Shown here: piece after piece, positions 1 to 8,259 of the stretch | Position numbering within the stretch: position 1 is the first letter of the stretch | Layout of the letters: each line of letters opens with the position of its first letter | Notes under the pieces: model-generated | The model's input: the letters and a program-made list of their open reading frames with translations, nothing else | Databases searched by the model: none | Told to the model about the DNA's origin: nothing | Origin: Psychrobacter immobilis | GTDB taxonomy: Bacteria; Pseudomonadota; Gammaproteobacteria; Pseudomonadales; Moraxellaceae | NCBI GenBank assembly: GCA_904846265.1 | Contig: CAJHAA010000005.1 | Coordinates: 62,001-126,000 of the forward strand | Reading direction: 5' to 3' | DNA: 64,000 nucleotides | Program-made: the position numbers and the translations under genes

Positions 1-225
1 GCGGTCGCAGCGGGTATTGACCCAGAATTGATGCACCGTGTTGCTGTGATGGCAGCAGGTGGTTTGGATACGCTACCGCATAGTGGTGCGGTCATCACCT
101 TACTTGCGATTTGTGGTTTGACCCATAAGCAGTCCTATCTAAACGTCGCCATGGTAACGATGGTGATTCCACTTATTGCTGTGGTCGCCGTTATCATTTT
201 AGGGACGATATTTGGCTCGTTCTAA
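1..225 (+). CDS. GntP-family permease, C-terminal fragment (cut by window edge)
   Basis: The reading frame is open from the first base and ends in a TAA at 223-225, so this is the 3' end of a gene whose start lies outside. The visible ~74 residues hold a loop with the stretch AAGGLDTLPHSGAV followed by a hydrophobic C-terminal segment. The GLDTLPHSGAV loop is typical of GntP-type gluconate/organic-acid:proton symporters. The substrate cannot be told from this fragment. A strong terminator follows at 298-327. Confidence 0.65.
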   Translation, partial: AVAAGIDPELMHRVAVMAAGGLDTLPHSGAVITLLAICGLTHKQSYLNVAMVTMVIPLIAVVAVIILGTIFGSF

Positions 226-297
226 TATCCTAGAATGAGGCATTTATTAAACCTTAAAGATAATTAAATTTAACGATTATTGCTTGATACCAAAGAG

Positions 298-327
298 CCC
301 ACTGAGCGATTGCTTGGTGGGTTTTTT
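298..327 (+). terminator. Rho-independent terminator of the permease gene
   Basis: A 10-bp stem (298-307 with 312-321, two G-T pairs) with loop GATT is followed by six T residues. It lies about 70 nt after the permease stop codon. Confidence 0.85.
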
Positions 328-623
328 ATGCATGCTTTCTCATTACTACCTCTAAATACAACCGACTATTTATCTCTCATAATTGATTGACACTCTATAT
401 ACCGTATAGAGTTAATCGCTTTATTAGCGACTATATTAATTACTCAGGTAATGTCACAAATTTGGCCGAATTACGGTATCATAGGCACACTTTTTTAAAT
501 TTTTATTTGCTTAATACGTTTTAGCATTGATAGTTTGATATTAATAGTATCGCGTCTAATAGCTCAAAACCGCTTAAGACGTTTGATAACCAACCCGTTT
601 ATATAAAAATATAGGTGATAAAA
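328..623 (+). promoter_or_regulatory. metG upstream region with a dyad symmetry
   Basis: There is no gene in this stretch. It contains a TTGACA-like box (387-392) partly overlapping an 8-bp inverted repeat, ACTCTATA (392-399) and TATAGAGT (405-412), followed by a second short inverted repeat, TCGCT...AGCGA. It is probably the metG promoter or operator area, but no convincing -10 box at ideal spacing was found. Confidence 0.35.
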
Positions 624-2735
624 GTGCGTGAGATTCTAGTAACCAGTGCGCTGCCCTACGCCAATGGCCATATCCATTTGGGGCATCTTGTAGAATATAT
701 TCAGACCGACATTTGGGCACGTGCCATGAAAGCGCAAGGCCATCAGGTCACTTATGTCTGCGCAGACGATGCACACGGTACGGCAATCATGCTCAAAGCA
801 GAAGCCAATGGCGTCACACCGGAGGAACAAATTGCCGCGGTGAAAGCGTCGCATGAAGCAGATTTTGCCAAATTTTTGATTAACTTTGACAATTATCACT
901 CCACGCACTCAGAAGAAAACAAGCATTTTTCTGAGCTGATTTATCGTCGCTTGAATGATGCTGGGCATATCAGTACAAAAGATGTCGAACAATTATTTGA
1001 CCCTGAAAAACAGCTATTTTTAGCCGATCGTTTTGTCAAGGGTACTTGCCCTGAATGCGCAGCGGCAGACCAATACGGCGATAACTGTGAAGTTTGCGGT
1101 ACGACCTATGATGCAACGGATCTTAAAGACCCGCATTCAACGTTATCAGATGCCACGCCTATTCTAAAAACCTCCAAGCACTACTTCTTTAATTTGCCTG
1201 AATTTGAGCAATTCTTAAAAGATTGGACGCGTAGTGACAATCGCTTGCAAACATCGGTCGCCAATAAACTACAAGAATGGTTTGAAGCAGGTCTGGCAAC
1301 GTGGGACATTTCCCGTGATGCGCCCTACTTTGGTTTTCAGATTCCAAATACCCCAAGCGATGAGCCAGACAAATATTTTTATGTATGGCTAGATGCGCCA
1401 GTCGGTTACATGGCGAGTTTCAAAAACCTATGCGATAAGCGCGCAGGTACAGACGAGGCGCTTGATTTCGACCGTTATTGGATGCAAGAAAACGAGCATA
1501 AAACCGAGGTGTATCACTTCATCGGTAAAGACATCGTTTATTTCCATGCGCTATTTTGGCCTGCTATGCTTGCTGGTAGTGAGTTCCGTACACCAACGGG
1601 TGTTTTTGCTCATGGCTTCTTGATGGTCAATGGCGAAAAAATGAGTAAGTCACGCGGTACTTTTATTAAAGCCGAAACGTATGCTGATCACTTACATCCT
1701 GAATACCTGCGTTATTATTTTGCTAGTAAATTGTCTGATAAAGTCGAAGATATCAACCTTGATTTAGAAGATTTCATGCAAAAGGTTAACTCTGACTTGG
1801 TTGGTAAAGTGGTCAATATCGCTAGCCGCAGTGCTGGATTCTTGGTCAAAAAGTACGACGGCATGCTCACAGAAGTCTGCGCTGAGCCAAGTTTATTAGA
1901 AGATATTACCAAAACGGGCGATGAGATTGCTGCCGCTTACGAGAACCGTGAGTTTTCGCGTGCCATGCGTTTGATTATGCAATGTGCTGATAAAGCCAAT
2001 GAATATATCGATGAGAAAAAACCATGGGCACTTGCTAAGGTTGAAGGCGCAGAGCAAGAAGTTCAAGATGTTTGCTCGGTCGCGATTAATATCTTCCGTC
2101 AATTGATGGTCTACCTTGCGCCAGTATTGCCTGAGCTAACCGCCAATGCCAAAGCGTTTTTGAACATTGACGACTTAAGCTTTGCCAGCCGTAATGAGTG
2201 GCTACTGGGGCACAAGATCAATAAGTTCAAGCCTTTGATGCAGCGTATAGAAGAAAAAGACGTTGCCGCGATGGTTGAGGCCTCAAAAGAATCTTTGGCT
2301 CAAGCTGCTGCTCCTGTGGCTAGCAAAGCCGTTGCTAAAAAAGATAATAAGCCAGCAAAAGAAGCTGCTACTGATATAGATGCTGAGACAAATACTGAGC
2401 AAACTGACTATATCGGCATCGAAGACTTTGCCAAAGTTGAGATGAAAGTCGCTCACGTTCTAGCCTGCAATCATGTCGAAGGCGCAGATAAGCTTTTACA
2501 ATTTACCTTGGACGTTGGCGAAGACAAACCGCGCAATGTGTTTAGCGGCATCCGTAAGTTCTATGAGCCTGAGCAATTGCTAGATAAAAAGGTCATTTGC
2601 GTGACCAATCTTGCCCCGCGTAAGATGAAGTTTGGTGTCTCAGAAGGTATGGTGCTATCAACTGGCAATCCAAAAACTCAGCTGACAGTGGTTACTTTAC
2701 CTGACAACTGCGTGATTGGCGATGTGCTTGCTTAA
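624..2735 (+). CDS. metG: Methionyl-tRNA synthetase
   Basis: This enzyme charges tRNA-Met with methionine in the cytoplasm. The N-terminal class I signature (HIHLGH near residue 16), a zinc knuckle with two Cys pairs (CPEC...CEVC, from about residue 142) and the KMSKS loop (about residue 339) are all intact. An alanine/lysine-rich linker then leads to a C-terminal EMAP/Trbp-like tRNA-binding domain (about residues 600-703), giving the long, dimeric E. coli-type enzyme. An in-frame GTG at 615 is possible. The GTG at 624 is preferred because AGGTG at 613-617 sits 6 nt upstream and the protein then starts [15 protein letters not shown], as is usual for the family. A 13-bp terminator follows. Confidence 0.97.
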   Translation: MREILVTSALPYANGHIHLGHLVEYIQTDIWARAMKAQGHQVTYVCADDAHGTAIMLKAEANGVTPEEQIAAVKASHEADFAKFLINFDNYHSTHSEENKHFSELIYRRLNDAGHISTKDVEQLFDPEKQLFLADRFVKGTCPECAAADQYGDNCEVCGTTYDATDLKDPHSTLSDATPILKTSKHYFFNLPEFEQFLKDWTRSDNRLQTSVANKLQEWFEAGLATWDISRDAPYFGFQIPNTPSDEPDKYFYVWLDAPVGYMASFKNLCDKRAGTDEALDFDRYWMQENEHKTEVYHFIGKDIVYFHALFWPAMLAGSEFRTPTGVFAHGFLMVNGEKMSKSRGTFIKAETYADHLHPEYLRYYFASKLSDKVEDINLDLEDFMQKVNSDLVGKVVNIASRSAGFLVKKYDGMLTEVCAEPSLLEDITKTGDEIAAAYENREFSRAMRLIMQCADKANEYIDEKKPWALAKVEGAEQEVQDVCSVAINIFRQLMVYLAPVLPELTANAKAFLNIDDLSFASRNEWLLGHKINKFKPLMQRIEEKDVAAMVEASKESLAQAAAPVASKAVAKKDNKPAKEAATDIDAETNTEQTDYIGIEDFAKVEMKVAHVLACNHVEGADKLLQFTLDVGEDKPRNVFSGIRKFYEPEQLLDKKVICVTNLAPRKMKFGVSEGMVLSTGNPKTQLTVVTLPDNCVIGDVLA

Positions 2736-2757
2736 TAGTTAGGCTTACTCAACAAAC

Positions 2758-2787
2758 AAAAAAGATGTCCAGCTGGGCATCTTTTTT
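2758..2787 (+). terminator. Rho-independent terminator after metG
   Basis: The 13-bp stem 2758-2770 pairs with 2775-2787, with loop AGCT. The T-run is part of the right arm and continues into TATT. Confidence 0.9.
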
Positions 2788-3033
2788 ATTGTCCCAAAAC
2801 TATCGCTGGTCAATCGCCAAAATCAGTGCTTATATAGAAGATAATATCGATGAATATTGATTCAGTACGTTCTTTACAGAGGTAATGACAAACGCGTTTT
2901 AATTTCTTATTGCCATAAGTTACATTACTGTCATAATATGGACGTAATGATCAATGGATTGATTACTTTGATGTTAGCCCGTTATCTCAGCATGCACATA
3001 ACATTGACTCGGGTAACCTGCACTCTCTAACCT

Positions 3034-4101
3034 ATGAGCCCCAATAAAATGACCTTTGCTACTACTTTACGCTTCAGCCTATTCGGTGCTGCTATGAGCG
3101 CCGCGCTTGGATTAATTGGCTGCTCAAACACGACCGACACTGCTGCAACGACAGATACAAGTGCCGCCGCAGATTCTGACAAGCCTGCCAAGACATTAGC
3201 CATCACTCAAATCGTCGAACATCCTTCGTTAGATGCGATGCGTCGCGGCATTATTGATGAGTTGGCAGATAATGGCTATGTTGAAGGCCAAAATCTAACC
3301 ATTAATTTTCAAAGTGCTCAAGGCAATACAGCGACAGCAGGTCAGATTGCGAAGCAGTTTGCAGGAGACAATCCAGATGCCATCGTGGCAATCTCGACGC
3401 CATCAGCTCAGTCTATCGTTGCGTCAACTAAGACGATTCCGGTTATTTATACGGCTATTTCAGACCCTGTCGCGGCAAAGCTCATTAATGAGAACAATAC
3501 GCCTATCCAATCTAATGTGACAGGACTGTCTAGTGAGCTACCTATCGAGCCGCAACTGGACAATATTCAAAAAATTGCGCCTAATGCAAAAACCATTGGC
3601 TATGTTTATAGTCCAGGTGAGGTCAATTCGGTGGTGGTACTCAATCAACTAAAAAAAGCTGCGCCTGCGCGTGGGCTTAAGATATTAGACGTAACCGCCA
3701 ATCGCCCAACGGATGTGGCGATGGCGACTCGTAGCCTTGCTGGTCGTGTTGATGTGATTTATACCTCACTAGATAATAATGTGGTATCCGCCTTTGAAGC
3801 GATGGCAGGTGCTGCCAATGAGCTTGATATTCCTGTCATTGCCTCAGACGAGTTCAGTGTGCGACGTGGTGCAACTGCGGCACTTGGTGTCAATGATTAT
3901 GACTTTGGTCGTACCACAGGCAAAATGGTGTATCGTGTTTTAAATGGCGAAGCAGTTAGTAGCGTTAAGCCTGAAGTGATGAATACTTTAACCTTATATG
4001 CAAGCCCGAAACATGCGGCTGAGCAAGGCTTCAGCCTGACTGATGAGCTGCTAAAAAATGCCATTAATATCGACAAACAAGCGCAGAGTGCGGATAAATA
4101 A
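3034..4101 (+). CDS. ABC transporter substrate-binding lipoprotein (TrpX/COG2984 type), copy 1
   Basis: This is a periplasmic solute-binding protein of the PF04392 family (TrpX-like). The N-terminus is a lipoprotein signal peptide ending in a lipobox (LIGC), followed by a Thr/Ala-rich linker and the two-lobed binding domain. The diagnostic stretches GNTATAGQIAKQF and GYVYSPGEVNS are shared with the next gene, so the two are tandem paralogs. It lies upstream of a matching permease and ATPase. Members are linked to aromatic amino acid uptake in some Gram-positives, but the ligand here is unknown. A gapped dyad at 2943-2965 in the upstream region could be an operator. Confidence 0.85.
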   Translation: MSPNKMTFATTLRFSLFGAAMSAALGLIGCSNTTDTAATTDTSAAADSDKPAKTLAITQIVEHPSLDAMRRGIIDELADNGYVEGQNLTINFQSAQGNTATAGQIAKQFAGDNPDAIVAISTPSAQSIVASTKTIPVIYTAISDPVAAKLINENNTPIQSNVTGLSSELPIEPQLDNIQKIAPNAKTIGYVYSPGEVNSVVVLNQLKKAAPARGLKILDVTANRPTDVAMATRSLAGRVDVIYTSLDNNVVSAFEAMAGAANELDIPVIASDEFSVRRGATAALGVNDYDFGRTTGKMVYRVLNGEAVSSVKPEVMNTLTLYASPKHAAEQGFSLTDELLKNAINIDKQAQSADK

Positions 4102-4154
4102 TACGGATAAATAGTTTTGACAAGTAGCACTGAAAAATAACATTTAGCCTTCTA

Positions 4155-4195
4155 TATAGATGGCTCGCTTTACCCTTTATCCATCTATACCTTTT
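4155..4195 (+). terminator. Hairpin between the two substrate-binding protein genes
   Basis: The 9-bp perfect stem TATAGATGG (4155-4163) / CCATCTATA (4181-4189) is followed by a short T-rich tract. It may act as a weak terminator or an mRNA-stabilising hairpin that sets the ratio of the two lipoproteins. Confidence 0.45.
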
Positions 4196-4248
4196 ATCTA
4201 TAAATTAAATAATGTACGGACACATTATTATTTTCAGGAGTGAGACCC

Positions 4249-5289
4249 ATGTTGTATCAAAATCGTTTTGGTCATTTTAACTTTAGTAAAGCACTATTAT
4301 TAGGTGGCGTTTGTACTGCCATCTTGACTGGCTGTAATCAATCAGCACAAGATACCAGCACCACTGATACAGCTGCGACTGGCGATGCAGCCACGGCTAT
4401 GAAGACTGTCGCAATCACAGCTATCGTCGAACATCCAGCGCTTGATGACGTCCGTAAGGGCGTTATCGACGAGCTTAATGAAGCAGGCTTTAAGGATGGT
4501 GAAAATTTAAAGGTTAATTTCCAAAGCGCACAGGGTAACACTGCCACTGCTGGACAGATTGCTAAGCAATTCGTCGCAGACAATTCAGACGTTATCGTTG
4601 CGATTGGTACTCCATCAGCGCAGTCAGTAGCTGCTGCTACTAGCAGTATCCCTTTAGTATTCTCAGCAGTCACTGACCCAGTTGCCGCCAAACTAGTGAC
4701 CAAACTAGATGGCTCTGGCACCAATGTCACTGGCGGCTCTGATGCCCTGCCTTATGAGCCACAAATTGAATTGATGCGTCAAATCATCCCGAGCCTGAAG
4801 AATGTCGGCTATGTTTATAGCCCAGGCGAAGTCAACTCAACGATTATCTTGAAAAACTTAAAAGAAAAACTGACACCACTAGGTATCAATGTACTCGAAG
4901 CGCCTGCCCAGCGTAGTACTGATATTGCGATGGCAGCACGTAGCCTCGAAGGTAAGGTCGATATGATCTATACCTCAACCGATAATAACGTCGTATCGGC
5001 TTACGAATCACTATATCAAGTCGCTAAAGAGAGCAAAATCCCACTGATTGCGTCTGACACTAGCTCAGTTGAGCGTGGTGCCGTTGCTGCATTGGGCGTG
5101 AATTACTACGAGCTTGGTCGCGAAACAGGCAAAATCGTGGTACGTATTTTAAATGGTGAAAAAGCAGGCGCTATTCCTGTCTACACCCCGCAAATGTTGG
5201 ATCTATACGTTAGTCCAAAGCATGCCAAAGAAGAAGGCATTACTTTGTCACAAGCGGTTATCGATAAAGCAAAAGAAGTGGTAGAATAA
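4249..5289 (+). CDS. ABC transporter substrate-binding lipoprotein (TrpX/COG2984 type), copy 2
   Basis: This is a second periplasmic binding lipoprotein of the same family as its upstream neighbour. It has a lipobox-like ILTGC, a Thr/Ala/Asp-rich linker and the same conserved core motifs (GNTATAGQIAKQFVADN, YSPGEVNS, TDNNVVSAYE). A GTG at 4240 is in frame, but ATG 4249 has AGGAG (4236-4240) 8 nt upstream and is the better start. This copy is nearer the permease and may be the main partner of the transporter. The two copies may differ in ligand preference. Confidence 0.87.
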   Translation: MLYQNRFGHFNFSKALLLGGVCTAILTGCNQSAQDTSTTDTAATGDAATAMKTVAITAIVEHPALDDVRKGVIDELNEAGFKDGENLKVNFQSAQGNTATAGQIAKQFVADNSDVIVAIGTPSAQSVAAATSSIPLVFSAVTDPVAAKLVTKLDGSGTNVTGGSDALPYEPQIELMRQIIPSLKNVGYVYSPGEVNSTIILKNLKEKLTPLGINVLEAPAQRSTDIAMAARSLEGKVDMIYTSTDNNVVSAYESLYQVAKESKIPLIASDTSSVERGAVAALGVNYYELGRETGKIVVRILNGEKAGAIPVYTPQMLDLYVSPKHAKEEGITLSQAVIDKAKEVVE

Positions 5290-5719
5290 CGCACTTTTAT
5301 AGCTAGCTCATTACAGCTATCATAAGGTAGATATCGAGTTTGATGGATTTGGTGTCAGCCGTCATCTACCTTTATGCGATGAGGCTAAATGTTTAACATC
5401 AGAAACCCAGCTATGAATCAGTAGGCTGGGCTTCTTATTTAAACCACATTGATTAAATATAAAGTATTTGCGTCATTTCTAAATTTGCCCTTTTTTTAAT
5501 CAAAGCTTTGAACCTAGGTAGCTTATGATAGCTGTTGATCGTGACATGTTTTGGTTTACCCTAACCGCAGATTGTTTAATCTGTTAAATTCACCGCTTAG
5601 TCGTTTAGCTAAAATTGACGTATAGATGAGACAGCGCTGATCTATATCACGCACTCATTCTATGAATCGATATTAGAACGTTAGTTGCTAAACGCTTGGT
5701 TATGACTTACTGATCTCTT
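5290..5719. other. Intergenic region between binding protein and permease genes
   Basis: This 430-bp stretch holds no gene. It contains a hairpin-type terminator at 5401-5437 and an imperfect inverted repeat built on AAGGTAGAT (about 5325) and ATCTACCTTT (about 5364). The permease and ATPase genes therefore probably have their own promoter. Confidence 0.5.
5401..5437 (+). terminator. Probable terminator after substrate-binding protein copy 2
   Basis: The stem AGAAACCCAGC / GCTGGGCTTCT (5401-5411 with 5425-5435, one mismatch) is followed by a T-rich stretch. The loop is 13 nt. Confidence 0.6.
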
Positions 5720-6619
5720 ATGTCTTTAATTGCTTTTTTTGGTGCACTTGAAAGCGGTCTGATTTATGGCCTAGTAGCACTTGGTGTGCTGATCTCATTT
5801 CGCACCCTCGACTTCCCCGACTTGACCGCTGACGGTAGTTTTCCACTAGGTGGCGCTGTCGCTGGTATTTCTATCATCGCTGGTGTCAACCCATGGCTTG
5901 CCTGTGCTTTTGGTATGTTGGCAGGTTCAGTCGCTGGTATTGTTACGGCATGGCTACACGTCAAACTTGGCATCCTGCAACTACTTGCCAGTATCTTGGT
6001 GATGGTCGCACTATATTCTATCAATTTACGGATTATGGGTGCGCCGAACTTGCCATTATTGGGTGAAACCACGGTCTTTAGCACCTTGGTCACTGATGGC
6101 AACGGTTATTGGATGCGCTGTCTAATTATTGGTGTCGTGGTGATAGCTGCCATGTTATTTTTAAACTGGTTCTATAGTACCGAAACGGGTCTTTCGATGC
6201 GGGCGACGGGTTCCAACCTCCGCATGGCACAGGCGCAAGGCATCAATACCTCATGGATGACCATCATTGGTATGGCGATTTCTAATGGTTTGATTGCTCT
6301 AGCAGGTGCATTGTTTGTGCAGACTCAAGGTGGCGCAGATATCTCGATCGGTATTGGTACCATTGTCATCGGTTTGGCAGCGGTCATCATCGGTGAAACC
6401 ATCATTCCTGCCAAGCGAATTTGGCTGATTACCTTTGCCGTGGTCGTCGGTGCGGTGCTGTACAAGCTATTTATTCAGGTGGCGCTATCGAGCGATACGC
6501 TCCGTAGTATTGGTTTTGGTCCGCAAGATTTAAACTTGATTACAGCGCTACTCGTCGTATTTGCCTTGGTATTGCCAAAAGCTAAAAATAAATTTTTAAG
6601 TCGTAAAGTTCGGGCTTAA
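5720..6619 (+). CDS. ABC transporter permease (TrpY/COG4120 type)
   Basis: This integral inner-membrane protein of 299 residues has about eight or nine hydrophobic segments. It belongs to the branched-chain/monosaccharide-type permease superfamily that pairs with PF04392 binding proteins. The segment ETGLSMRATGSNLRMAQAQGIN (about residues 155-176) is the cytoplasmic coupling region conserved in these permeases. The ATPase gene follows after 31 nt, so the two are presumably co-transcribed. The substrate is unknown. Confidence 0.85.
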   Translation: MSLIAFFGALESGLIYGLVALGVLISFRTLDFPDLTADGSFPLGGAVAGISIIAGVNPWLACAFGMLAGSVAGIVTAWLHVKLGILQLLASILVMVALYSINLRIMGAPNLPLLGETTVFSTLVTDGNGYWMRCLIIGVVVIAAMLFLNWFYSTETGLSMRATGSNLRMAQAQGINTSWMTIIGMAISNGLIALAGALFVQTQGGADISIGIGTIVIGLAAVIIGETIIPAKRIWLITFAVVVGAVLYKLFIQVALSSDTLRSIGFGPQDLNLITALLVVFALVLPKAKNKFLSRKVRA

Positions 6620-6650
6620 TGTCAATGTGCAACCATAAGGAATAATTATT

Positions 6651-7445
6651 ATGATGCAAGCTACAGATTTGCGGTTGACCTTTAATCCTGGAACGCCCAT
6701 TGAAAACCCTGCCCTACGCGGTATCAATCTCAACATCGCTGATGGTGAATTTGTCACTGTCATCGGTACCAATGGCGCGGGTAAATCAACCTTTTTAAAT
6801 GCGGTCAGTGGTACCACGCGCGTCGATAGCGGTTCAATCTTATTAAATGGTATCGATGTCACCAAAAAGACCGCGCACCAACGCGCCCATTGGGTGGCTC
6901 GTGTCTTCCAAGACCCGATGGCGGGGACTTGTGAAGCATTAACCATCGAAGAAAACATGGCGCTGGCTTATAAGCGCGGCGGCAAACGTGGTTTGAGCTT
7001 TGCACTCAACCAAAATAACCGTGATTTATTTCGCGAAAAATTATCAGTATTAAAATTGGGGCTAGAAAATCGTCTGACCGACCGTATGGGTCTGTTATCC
7101 GGTGGTCAACGTCAAGCTGTTAGCCTATTGATGGCTTCATTGCAACCTTCCAAAATTTTATTGCTTGATGAGCATACTGCTGCCCTCGACCCTAAGACTG
7201 CTGCTTTCGTTTTAGAATTGACCGATAAAATTGTAACGGACAATCAGCTTACAACGATGATGGTTACCCACTCGATGCAGCAGGCATTGGCGCATGGCAC
7301 CAGAACAGTGATGTTACATCAAGGACAAGTGGTATTAGATGTGGCTGGCGATAAACGTCAAGGCATGACTGTACATGACTTACTTGATATGTTTGAGCAA
7401 ACTCGCGGCGAAAAAGTCGAAGATGATAGCTTGATATTGAGTTAA
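6651..7445 (+). CDS. ABC transporter ATP-binding protein (TrpZ/COG1101 type)
   Basis: This ATPase energises the neighbouring permease. It has Walker A GTNGAGKST (about residues 39-47), the ABC signature LSGGQRQA, Walker B ILLLDE with catalytic Glu followed by HTAALDP, and the switch His in MVTHS. The length (264 residues) is typical. Start codons ATG 6651 and 6654 are tandem, with AAGGA about 11-14 nt upstream. A terminator shared with the convergent response regulator gene follows. Confidence 0.9.
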   Translation: MMQATDLRLTFNPGTPIENPALRGINLNIADGEFVTVIGTNGAGKSTFLNAVSGTTRVDSGSILLNGIDVTKKTAHQRAHWVARVFQDPMAGTCEALTIEENMALAYKRGGKRGLSFALNQNNRDLFREKLSVLKLGLENRLTDRMGLLSGGQRQAVSLLMASLQPSKILLLDEHTAALDPKTAAFVLELTDKIVTDNQLTTMMVTHSMQQALAHGTRTVMLHQGQVVLDVAGDKRQGMTVHDLLDMFEQTRGEKVEDDSLILS

Positions 7446-7482
7446 ATAACTTAGCAAAATTCTTCAACTCTTGAAAAAATAG

Positions 7483-7511
7483 AACGTCTGTTTAATATCA
7501 GGCGTTTTTTT
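7483..7511 (+). terminator. Terminator after the ABC transporter operon
   Basis: The 8-bp stem AACGTCTG (7483-7490) / CAGGCGTT (7499-7506) is followed by a run of T. It lies between two convergent genes. Confidence 0.75.
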
Positions 7512-7545
7512 ATGACTGCTTTAATTGATACGACTGTCTTAATTT

Positions 7546-8247
7546 TTAAGCATCAAGCAATACTAACTTTTGAATCAACTCACTGACATGTTGTGACTGC
7601 ATTTTTTTCATCACTTGTGAGCGATGCACCTCTACCGTGCGGACCGATATATCTAAATGGTTGGCGATATTTTTATTCAGATTGCCTTGCAGTAACTCAT
7701 TGGCGACCTGCTTTTCTTTATCGGTCAGCTGCGCATAAAGATTTTTAATATCATAAAGCGTGGCGCGTTTTAGAGTGAGGTCTTGCGCACGCGCAAGCGC
7801 TTCTTGTAGCCGGCGGCTATTAATCGGTTTTTCCAGATAGTCAGCCGCACCTTGCTTCAGCATATTGACAGCATCAGCAATCTCGCCATTTCCCGTTAGC
7901 GCTATCAATGCCATAGGGCTGTCCTGTTGACTAAGGTGCACTTGTAGCGCTTGACCACTCATCTCTGGCATCATCAAATCACTCACAATCACTGCTGGAC
8001 GATAGATATTGACTTGCTGTAAAAATATCAGAGCACTTGCCCACACTTGGGTCGATAGCCCTAAGCTGCTAATCAAAAAATCACAGGACATGCGCACACT
8101 TTCTTCGTCGTCAATGATATGAATGATAAGCGATTCTGGCGTAATGCCTGATAAATCGTCAGACAGATGACTGCTTTCATCTTGCCAGCACGTAGGCTCA
8201 TTTGAGAGTTGATTAGACGTCATATGTGACCTTATGGCTAAATACAT
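7546..8247 (-). CDS. FixJ/TtrR-like response regulator
   Basis: This DNA-binding two-component regulator has an N-terminal receiver with phospho-acceptor Asp90 (VIVSD), a T/S switch (ALTGNG) and Lys140 (EKP). A C-terminal LuxR-type helix-turn-helix (about residues 168-230) contains LTDKEKQVANELLQG and ISVRTVEVHRS. Its start lies 12 nt after the stop of the sensor kinase gene, so both form one minus-strand operon. By family and context it probably activates the divergent cytochrome genes in response to a sulfur oxyanion such as tetrathionate. This role is inferred. Confidence 0.85.
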   Translation of the reverse strand: MYLAIRSHMTSNQLSNEPTCWQDESSHLSDDLSGITPESLIIHIIDDEESVRMSCDFLISSLGLSTQVWASALIFLQQVNIYRPAVIVSDLMMPEMSGQALQVHLSQQDSPMALIALTGNGEIADAVNMLKQGAADYLEKPINSRRLQEALARAQDLTLKRATLYDIKNLYAQLTDKEKQVANELLQGNLNKNIANHLDISVRTVEVHRSQVMKKMQSQHVSELIQKLVLLDA

Positions 8248-8259
8248 TATTGATATTCA

